10,419 bases of DNA from Acanthamoeba lenticulata. Lineage: Eukaryota > Discosea > Longamoebia > Acanthamoebidae. The DNA lies in NCBI GenBank assembly GCA_002179805.1, contig NAVB01004762.1:1-10419 (forward strand), read 5' to 3'. Position 1 is the first letter of the stretch. Every line of letters starts with the position of its first letter. Position numbers and translations under genes: made by a program. Shown one piece after another: positions 1 to 6,679 of the stretch. Under the pieces are notes generated by a model. That model saw only the letters and a program-made list of their open reading frames with translations, did no database searches and was not told where the DNA came from.

Positions 1-45
1 GCACCCACTGGCCCAGCATCAGCGTACCCACGCGCAACAACTTTC

Positions 46-239
46 ATGCCAATGAGGCACTCGATCCTACGGGCCAGTGAGCTCGGTGTTTTTACTGGCC
101 TCCTCTTTTGCTTATGCTGCGCTTTCCTGCTGTCCTCTTGTGGTACCAGCTCTTTAGCCCTCTTCTTGTTTGGAGCTATTTTCTTCATTTTTTTTTATGA
201 TTTCTCTCTTTTCGTTTCGTTCTTACAACTGCGCCACAG
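46..239 (+). other. Signal peptide exon and first intron
   Basis: Exon 1 (46-142) encodes a short N-terminus with basic residues at positions 4 and 9, then a hydrophobic core of about 17 residues (roughly 15-29) ending in Ser-Ser-Cys. This is a standard secretory signal peptide. The 97-nt intron 143-239 has a T-rich stretch and ends CACAG. The split Gly codon (G|GA) joins to the Ala-Phe-Thr-Leu-Thr-Leu-Leu-His-Thr strand that opens 5'-nucleotidase domains, so the mature ectodomain starts almost at once after predicted cleavage. Confidence 0.8.
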
Positions 240-3200
240 GAGCCTTCACCTTGACGCTGCTCCACACGGCCAATACGGACTCGCAGGTGCTGGCTGTGGG
301 TTCATTTAACGGTCCCTGCGACCCGACCAACATCACAACCGGCAACAGTTCATATGTGACCGACCCTGCCACCTCGCCCTGCATCGGTGGAGTAGCGCGA
401 AGGGCAGCACTGATCAAGTCGATTCGAGCCAGCGTAGAGAACTCGCTTCTCATCGATGCAGGCCACCTCTTCACTGGTAAGTCCCCCTTCCTTCATGTTC
501 ACCCAGACCTGACATCTGGTGTTTTCAGGCTCCGTCTTCTGGACACTCTTTGGCGCGGAGATGCTGGGCGGTTACTACAACGAGATGGGTATCGACAGAC
601 TGATCGCCTTTTCAGTCATTGCACACTGCTGACAACAAACTCGCTGGCATGTTTACAGGCTATGACGCCATCAAGTTGGACCTGTTCGAGTTCTTCGGAG
701 GGGTGGACCAGGTGCAACCATCTTTCTCCAATGATGAACTCTGCGGCTTGTCGCCTCACCGTGCATTCACCAGCTGGCCAAGTTTATTGAACTGGTGCCG
801 AACACGCGCATCGTGGCGGCGAACCTCGTTGGCAAAAACGACTCGCGGCTCGCCAACGTCACCATAGTGCCCTATGTCATCTTCACCTTTGCCAATGGCG
901 ACAAAGTGGGCTTCGCCGGGACCTTGGTGGCACAGGTCGGGACGCGCTTCGAAAACTCGCGCTCGATTGTACGTTTATCCGTCCATGCGTGCCAGGCGTG
1001 ACAGTCACTTGACCTCTGTGAATCTTTGCCTTGGGCAGAACTCGTTCGACGAGCTGACCGGGATGCTCCAGGCCGTGGGAAGCATGCTCAACCAGGGAGG
1101 TTCGTCGCACACGCGCGAAGTAAAATGGGTGAAGACTGAAGTTTGGTTTGGTTGCCTTGTGAGCAGTCAACAAGATCATCGCTTCCGTGAGTGATGCCAA
1201 CGTGCTTGACTCCATCATCAACTCCGTCCCCGGAATCGACATCGTCATCGTCCCCAATCTGCTTTATGCTAACGATGAAGGTGCGTCGGCCACGCGTGTT
1301 GGAGGACTATTCGTGCCAACAAAAGCACTCACCTTCTCCGGATGATGATCAGGCACGCATGAAGTGATCCAGGGGACCTATCCCCAGATCCGCTACATGG
1401 CCTGGGAGGGATCCCACGGCACGTCCCAGCAGCCCGTCCTACTCGTGGCGTCAGGCGAGTTTGGCCGACGGCTGGGCCGGTACGCCGCTCTCTGACTGCC
1501 AAAGACGCCTCCTCTGTCTACACAGCTTGATCATGTACTCATCGCGTTTGACCTCTTGCGGACGAAAGGCTTGACGTGGAATTCGATGAATTCGGCGTGT
1601 TGACGTCGTGGAACGGAAACGCCATCCAACTCGACGGCTCGGTTGACGCGGACTTGGGCATTCAGCAGCAGATCTTGTCGCAGATGGACCAGGTCAGGGC
1701 CTCGGCCAACAAGGTCGTCGGGCGGGCGGCCGTCGACATCGAATGGCAGGTCCGTTTTGCACCAAATCCTGCGTCTTTTTGAGCTCTTCCTGGGTTGTCG
1801 TTCTCATGCTTTACCTTCGCGCGCAGGACTCGTGCGTGTTCGGCGAGTGCGCCATCGGCAACTGGGTCGCCGAGGTCTTTCGGAACACGACGGGGACGCA
1901 GATCGGGGTGGTCAATGGCGGGGCCGTCTAGTGCGTGTCACTTCTCGCTTGCCTGCCGCATACCTGCGTTCACTGCTTCTTGGCCTGGGCGCTGACACGC
2001 GAGCCGTTCGTGCTGCTCCAAACAGCGGCCCGTTTCGCCAGGGCGGCATCACGCTGGGCGAGTATCTCGTGGTGTTCCCCTTCGGCTGGGACTTTCTGTT
2101 CACCCTCAAGTACGCCCTTCCTCTCGCCTCAAGGTGGCCTATGATCCAGTCCTGATGCGTTGTTGTTGTTGTTGGCAGAATAACAGGCGAGAACCTGATT
2201 GCAGTCCTCGACAACTCGGTCTCGCTGGCCGATCGGACCGACCTGCCGCTGAACGCAGGCACTGGCCGCTTCCTCTCGGTACATCCCGAAGCCCAGAGAA
2301 TTGAGCGTAGTGACGCATAGCGGTGGCGCTGAGACGATTCTCGCGGCGGGAACCAGGTGGCGGGCCTGCGGTTCACGTGGAACCCGAGCCTGCCGGTCGG
2401 ACAGCGCGTGGTCGACGTCTGGGTGCAGGGCAGCGACGGCGGGTGGGCCATTCTCGACCACCAGCAGTACTACTCGCTCACGACCCTCGACTTCGTGGCC
2501 CAGGGCGGCGACAGCTACGAGATCCTGGCCGAGACCGCGCTTGATGCCGACAGCACGCAGATGACCGCCTCGACGGTGCCGAAGCTGCCGCCCTCCCCTC
2601 GGCCTGTGTGAGACCTCAGGGAAGACCTGACCATGTAGTCGTTTCCCTCTGGCAGGCGCTCGAGGCCTCCCTAGCCAAGTCGCTGGTGCGTCCGATCGAC
2701 GTGATGATTGACGGGCGCATCGCTGAGAGCAACGGGACGCGGATGACCTGCATCGCGCCGGACGGCCGCATCTGCTCCGACAACGGCTACTGCGAGAGCG
2801 GCGTCTGCCACTGCACCGTTCGCAACACTGCCGGTATGCATACCGATCTCCTCGCCCTCGCCGGCTTGTGTGCTGATAAGCCCGCTTGCGTCGCCAGGTC
2901 CGTACTGCATTGTGGGCGCCAAGAACAACAGCACGGGCGGCTCCGACGTGACGGGCATCGTCATCGGCACGGTGGTGCCCGTGGTGTCCGTGATCGTGTT
3001 CGTGTTGCTCGCGGCACTCGTCCTCTGCGCATTCCTCATCTTCCGCGTCACCCGCCGTCGCAAGGAGGAGTGGTGCGTGGTGTCTCCTCTCTCGCTCGCT
3101 TTGTTGGTGAGGAATGCAAAGAATGCTCATGGCCGACCGCTGCGCAGGGACGTCAACTTTGATGAGCTTGAGATCGGGAACCTTCTTGGCGAGGGCAGCT

Positions 3201-6200
3201 TCGGCGAGGTGTACAAGGGCTTGTGGAAAGGCACCGAAGTGGCGGTCAAGGTCATGACCCCGGGCCTCGTCAGCCGCGAGATGCAGCACAGCTTCGTCGC
3301 CGAGATGCGGGTGATGAGCGCCCTCCGGCACCCCAACGTGGTGCTTTTCATGGGCGCTTCGTCCAAGCCCCCGCGTCAGTGCATCATCATGGAGTACATG
3401 GCCCTGGGCTCCCTCTACGACGTGCGTTATCCTCCACACACGCCGGTCATGCGCTGCCTCAGCTCGCTCATCGTCGGTCGCCGCCCCGCAGGTCTTGCAC
3501 AACGACCTGGTGCGATCGATCCCGATGACGCTCTCGCTCAAGATCGCGCTGCGCGCGGCCAAGGGCATGCACTTCCTCCACTCGTCGGGCATCGTCCACC
3601 GCGACCTCAAGTCGCTCAACCTGCTCCTCGACTCCAAGTGGAACGTCAAGGTCTCCGACTTTGGTACGCGGCCGCCATGCTTTTGTGCCAGCTCTGGCCT
3701 GGCTTGATTGGCTCACGCTCTGGTCGCGCGTCAGGCATGGGCCAGTTCAAGGACCGGATCAAGGCCAACGACGGGCACGTGGGGTCAATCCCGTGGACGG
3801 CGCCCGAGGTCTTGGCCGAGCAGCCGGACGTGGACTACGCCTCGGCCGACTGCTACTCGTTTGGTGTGGTCCTATTCGAGATCGCCTCGCGGCGCGACCC
3901 CTACGAGCACCTCTCGTACGCTCCTTTGGCTCGCGCCTGTCCCATTGGCCGCGGGTCGAAGCCCTCGTTCTGACCGCCAATGTGCGCGCGCAGGGCGGCC
4001 GCGATCGCGGTGGGCGTTTTGCGGGACGACATCCGGCCGACGACCCACGCCGACGCCACGCTGGAGGCCACGCTGCAGGAGGCGCCCGAGGCCTACTTGG
4101 TCCTCATGCGCAACTGCTGGGACACCGACCCGGCGATGCGCCCGACCTTCCTCGAGATCATGACGCGGCTCGAGGCCCTCGTCCACGAGTCCCCTGCGGT
4201 CTCCTGCTCGGCGAGCGGCCCACTCGACAGCACGACCTCCTTCCTCCCGCCTCGCGCCGCCGGCGACGACAGCGAGGCAGAGGACGGCGAAGAGCTCTCC
4301 GAGGTTGAGCCCGACCGCCCACAGCGTACGCCCCTTCGTCATCGTGGCGGCCTCTCTCTGCCCTGGCGCCAGGAAGGTTTTAACAAGACGTGGAATGAGC
4401 AGTGGGCCCAGTGGGCACGAGGCCGCCCCGTGGGTGGATGGTGATCGGGTTCACCGACATCGCCAACGCCGACGTCCTCTGGGAGCGAAACGCGGCGGCC
4501 ATGCGCGACGCCACCCTCCTCCACAACCAAATCCTGCGCGCCCTCCTGAAGAAGCACTCGGGTACCAACCTCCTTCTTGGAGAACAGCCGCACTTGACCG
4601 CGTGTGGCTTACACCTCCGCTGGGCCCAGGCTACGAGGCCGTGCTGGCGGACACTCACGGGGAGGGCTCCTTCTGCATCGCCTTCCAGCGCGCGGCCAGC
4701 GCGCTCGCCTGGGCGTCGGACGTCCAGCGCGCGCTGCTCCAGGCAGACTGGCCGCCGGTCCGTCGCCGCCATCAGCCCTTCGTTTCTTTCTGTTTTTCAC
4801 AGCTGATGCGTGCGTCTCGTGTGCGAGCAGGAACTGCTCAAGTGCGTCGAGGCGGGCGAGGAGTGGGGCGACGTCGACGACCGGCTGCTGTTCCGCGGGC
4901 CCCGCGTGCGCATGGGCTTCCACTTTGGCCGGCCCCGGGCCACCACCGAGCCGCGCTACCGCGCCACCTGCTTTGCCGGTGCCGTGGTCAGGTGTGCCGC
5001 CGCCGTCGCGATGCTGGCCGAGGGCGGGCAGGTGCTCGTCAGCGACGCCTTCCGGCGCAGCCTCGCCAATGCCCACGAGGCGGCGGCCGCGTCGCGGCTC
5101 CGGCCCGTCGTCGGGCGCAAGCTGGAGGCGCTGATCTCGGCCTGCGGCGATGACGACGAGGGCCGCCGAGAGATACTGCGCGTGTTCGAGTGGCAGGTGG
5201 AAGGCCTCGAGGCGCGCCTGTTTGCCTGCGACGCGCTCGGGCGGGCATACGGGGCGGACCCAATGGTGCCGTCGACGCCCTCGACCGACTCGCCGCTGTC
5301 GTCGCGGCGCCTTTCGATGGACTCGTCGCGCCGCGGCAGCACCACATGCGAGCGGGACGAGGCCATCGCCGCGCGGGGAGACGGCCGGGAGGCCGAGCTC
5401 CAGCCGTGCGCCTTGAACCCCAAGGAGATCAGCACAACCAACACCAACGACAACACTTCAGCCTCGTCGGGCTCGCTGGGCGGCCCCGTCGATGGCACTC
5501 CAGTGTATCTCACGAGCGCCAACCTGTGCCGGTACGCGTCGATCTGCGCCCGTAGCGCCTGCTCGATCCACGCCTGTCTGACTCAAACACTCACTTGCTC
5601 GCGGGACGCACAGGTGGATCATCCGCTACGAGGACCTGACGGTCGGGGAGCAGGTGGGCACGGGCTCGTACGGCCTCGTGCACGTGGCCAAGTGGCGCGG
5701 CGTCGAGGTGGCCGTCAAGCGGCTCATCAAGCAGCGGCTCACCGAGCAGCGCCTGCTCGAGTTCCGCGCCGAGGTGGCCCTCCTGGCCGAGCTGCACCAC
5801 CCCAACATCGTCCTCTTCATCGGCGCCTGCGTGCGGAGCCCCAACCTGTGCGTGGTGATGGAGCTGGTCAAGCGCGGCAGCCTGCGCGCCATCCTGTCCG
5901 ACGTGACGATCAAGCTGCCCTGGCGCCAGCGCCTGCGCATGCTCCACGGCGCCGCGCTGGCCGTCACCTACCTCCACTCGCTCAAGCCGGTCATCCTCCA
6001 CCGCGACCTCAAGTCCTCCAACCTCCTCGTACGGCTGGCCGCCCTCTCCCTCGCGTCCGATGATGTTGATGTCCATGCTGATGTCGGTGCTGATGTTGGT
6101 GTTGATGACGGCGAGGCAGGTGGACGAGGCCTGGACGGTGAAGGTGGCCGACTTTGGGTTCGCGCGGATCAAGGAGGAGAACGCGACGATGACCCGTTGC

Positions 6201-6620
6201 GGCACGCCCTGCTGGACGGCGCCAGAGATCATCGCCGGCCACCAGTACAGCGAAAAAGCCGACGTGTACAGGTTCGGACGTCTCCCCTACGTTAAGGGCG
6301 AGAGAGAAAGAGAGGCTCGTCTTGCTGACGTGTGTTTGGTGTCGGTCTGGAGCAGCTTCGGGATCGTGATGTGGGAGGTGCTGACGCGCAAGGTGCCCTA
6401 CGCCGGCCAGACCTTCATGAGCGTCGCGCTCGAGGTCCTCGACAACAAGCGCCCAGAGGTGCCTTCGCACTGCCCGCCCGCGTTCGAGCGGCTCATGCGG
6501 CTCTGCTGGCACGCGGAGGAGGCCAAGAGGCCCTTGATGGAGGACGTCGCGGCCAACCTCGAGGCGATGATCGTCGGCCGCGACGGCGGCGAAGAAGGCG
6601 GAGCGGCAGACCACGTGTAA
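46..6620 (+). CDS. Receptor kinase: pseudo-5'-nucleotidase ectodomain, EGF-like, TM, TKL kinase, cyclase-like, TKL kinase (25 exons)
   Basis: Predicted single-pass plasma-membrane receptor of 1587 residues with two cytosolic serine/threonine (TKL-group) kinase domains. Domain order by residue: signal peptide 1-33, 5'-nucleotidase-like N-domain about 34-370, C-domain about 376-566, EGF-like 576-607, membrane helix 624-652, kinase 1 about 671-935, cyclase-like about 990-1165, low-complexity linker to about 1305, kinase 2 about 1319-1575. The start is the ATG at 46 (an in-frame ATG at 52 is an alternative), because exon 1 encodes a clear signal peptide that splices in frame into the ectodomain. 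The stop is TAA at 6618-6620. The summed exons give 4764 nt, exactly 1588 codons, with all 24 junctions restoring family-consistent protein. Ectodomain-TM-kinase-cyclase-kinase proteins are, as I recall, an expanded type in Acanthamoeba. The ligand is unknown. Domain calls are strong; individual splice sites are inferred. Confidence 0.85.
240..1749 (+). other. 5'-nucleotidase-like N-domain, predicted catalytically dead
   Basis: Residues about 34-370 follow the metallophosphatase domain of the UshA/5'-nucleotidase family: an opening LLHT strand, the [10 protein letters not shown] motif, the LLIDAG strand, the GYDAI strand, and later the [12 protein letters not shown] stretch. In active enzymes the metals are held by the Asp and His of HTND-x-H, the Asp of the GGD/AGD motif, Asn-His of GNHEFD, and histidines of GHSH. 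Here those positions read N44 and D46, H108, L140 and F141, and the GHSH region is PNLL (264-267). I therefore infer no phosphatase activity. Several Asn-X-Ser/Thr sequons (for example NIT and NSS near 327-347) and two cysteines fit an extracellular domain. Its likely role is ligand binding. Confidence 0.8.
1827..2709 (+). other. 5'-nucleotidase C-terminal (substrate-binding) domain
   Basis: Residues about 376-566 match the C-domain that binds the nucleoside in 5'-nucleotidases. Visible family signatures are IGNWVAEVF (385-393), VNGGAVY (404-410, usually NGGGIR), [41 protein letters not shown], and [10 protein letters not shown] (516-525, usually DFLAxGGDGY). The GGD-x-Y loop and neighbouring aromatics contribute to base stacking in characterised family members. 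The fold markers of this domain are much better kept than the metal site of the N-domain. The domain spans exons 10-14, with introns at 1931-2025, 2110-2178, 2279-2356 and 2576-2655. Confidence 0.8.
2710..3072 (+). other. EGF-like module and transmembrane helix
   Basis: Six cysteines at residues 576, 584, 590, 595, 597 and 607 give the spacing C-x7-C-x5-C-x4-C-x-C-x9-C of an EGF-like module, with the intron 2834-2897 falling just before the last cysteine. A short Asn/Ser/Gly spacer follows, then a hydrophobic helix at residues 624-652 and the basic stop-transfer run RVTRRRK. This fixes the topology as ectodomain outside and kinases inside. The next intron (3073-3147) separates the juxtamembrane segment from kinase 1, splitting a Trp codon. 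Confidence 0.85.
3148..4185 (+). other. Kinase domain 1, TKL group, predicted active
   Basis: All catalytic motifs are present: the glycine loop GEGSFG (676-681), the VAVK lysine K696, the catalytic HRDLKSLN with D791, and DFG with D809. The APE motif is preceded by GSIPWT, and the [10 protein letters not shown] helix and the [10 protein letters not shown] segment follow. The Trp-rich [13 protein letters not shown] strand and the [10 protein letters not shown] segment place it in the TKL group (tyrosine-kinase-like, usually Ser/Thr specific), like many amoebozoan kinases. It is spread over exons 16-19. The intron 3664-3734 interrupts the Gly codon of DFG. Confidence 0.9.
4403..5101 (+). other. 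Class III nucleotide cyclase-like domain, partly degenerate
   Basis: Residues about 990-1165 align with class III adenylyl/guanylyl cyclases, resembling the fungal type. It opens [15 protein letters not shown] with the first metal Asp (D1000), has the long helix with [51 protein letters not shown], and [14 protein letters not shown]. The second metal site, normally Lys-Thr-x-Gly-Asp-x-Phe, reads DTHGEGSF (1042-1049), so the Asp is not in its usual place and the base-selecting Lys is absent. The transition-state motif FGPxVNR reads FAGAVVR (1125-1131), with the Asn replaced by V1130 and the Arg kept. Activity is doubtful. The domain is encoded by exons 20-22. Confidence 0.8.
5255..5531 (+). 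other. Ser/Thr/Arg-rich linker with basophilic phosphosite motifs
   Basis: Between the cyclase-like domain and kinase 2 lies about 90 residues of low complexity, rich in Ser, Thr, Pro, Asn and Asp and probably disordered. It carries two textbook basophilic kinase motifs: RRLS with S1239 (codon 5314-5316) and RRGS with S1247 (codon 5338-5340). The linker closes with TSANLCRW, the Trp that commonly precedes the first strand of TKL kinases. The regulatory role is inferred. Confidence 0.6.
5614..6596 (+). other. Kinase domain 2, TKL group, predicted active
   Basis: This is a complete second kinase domain: glycine loop GTGSYG (1326-1331), K1346 in [12 protein letters not shown] with D1442, DFG with D1460, then [26 protein letters not shown], and the [10 protein letters not shown] segment near the C-lobe end. 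Introns 6029-6119 and 6272-6355 cut it just after NLL and inside the DVYS Ser codon. It differs from kinase 1 in the activation segment and C-lobe, so it is not a recent tandem copy. A short acidic Gly-rich tail ends the protein. Confidence 0.9.
6060..6110 (+). repeat. Degenerate GATGTT/GATGTC repeat in an intron
   Basis: Within intron 6029-6119 about 50 bases consist of imperfect repeats of GATGTT, GATGTC and GCTGATG units. Because the period is a multiple of three it stays open in several frames, but the protein alignment shows it is removed from kinase 2. Confidence 0.75.
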
Positions 6621-6679
6621 ACTACCATGATGAACAACATTCCAAAGATTCCTGAACACCTATTCCTTGCGCTCGCTGC
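6621..6679. other. Convergent intergenic spacer, 59 bp
   Basis: Only 59 bases separate the TAA of the receptor gene from the TGA (minus strand) of the tryptophanyl-tRNA synthetase gene. The spacer is lower in GC than the flanking exons. I see no AATAAA in either direction. The 3' UTRs must be very short or overlap as antisense. Confidence 0.8.

Larger units (their letters stand above)
46..6620 (+). other. Exon map of the receptor kinase gene
   Basis: Exons: 46-142, 240-476, 529-588, 659-711, 774-968, 1039-1099, 1167-1280, 1353-1479, 1569-1749, 1827-1930, 2026-2109, 2179-2278, 2357-2575, 2656-2833, 2898-3072, 3148-3421, 3492-3663, 3735-3915, 3994-4325, 4403-4561, 4630-4757, 4831-5531, 5614-6028, 6120-6271, 6356-6620. 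All 24 introns are GT-AG and 52-97 nt long. Donors often read GTACGC or GTGCGT. The least certain junctions are the 2576 donor (GTGCCG), chosen because it is the phase-matched option for the acceptor at 2655, and the acceptor at 4402, where an equally in-frame AG lies nine bases downstream at 4411. Confidence 0.75.

Noticed and set aside
46..309. Unspliced short membrane protein
   Set aside because: Read-through of exon 1 into the T-rich intron makes a hydrophobic tail, but splicing at 143/239 gives an exact join into the 5'-nucleotidase-like domain.
2129..3649. 506-codon open frame on the minus strand
   Set aside because: It lies antisense to the receptor exons, is very rich in Arg/His/Ala as expected for the complement of GC-rich codons, and shows no domain. 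The plus strand there encodes recognisable domains.
4380..5522. Overlapping minus-strand open frames over the cyclase-like domain
   Set aside because: They are composition shadows of GC-rich exons on the other strand, with no recognisable protein features.
6060..6119. Met/Leu-rich segment as part of kinase 2
   Set aside because: It falls between [10 protein letters not shown] and [13 protein letters not shown], which join perfectly without it, and it is bounded by GT and AG.
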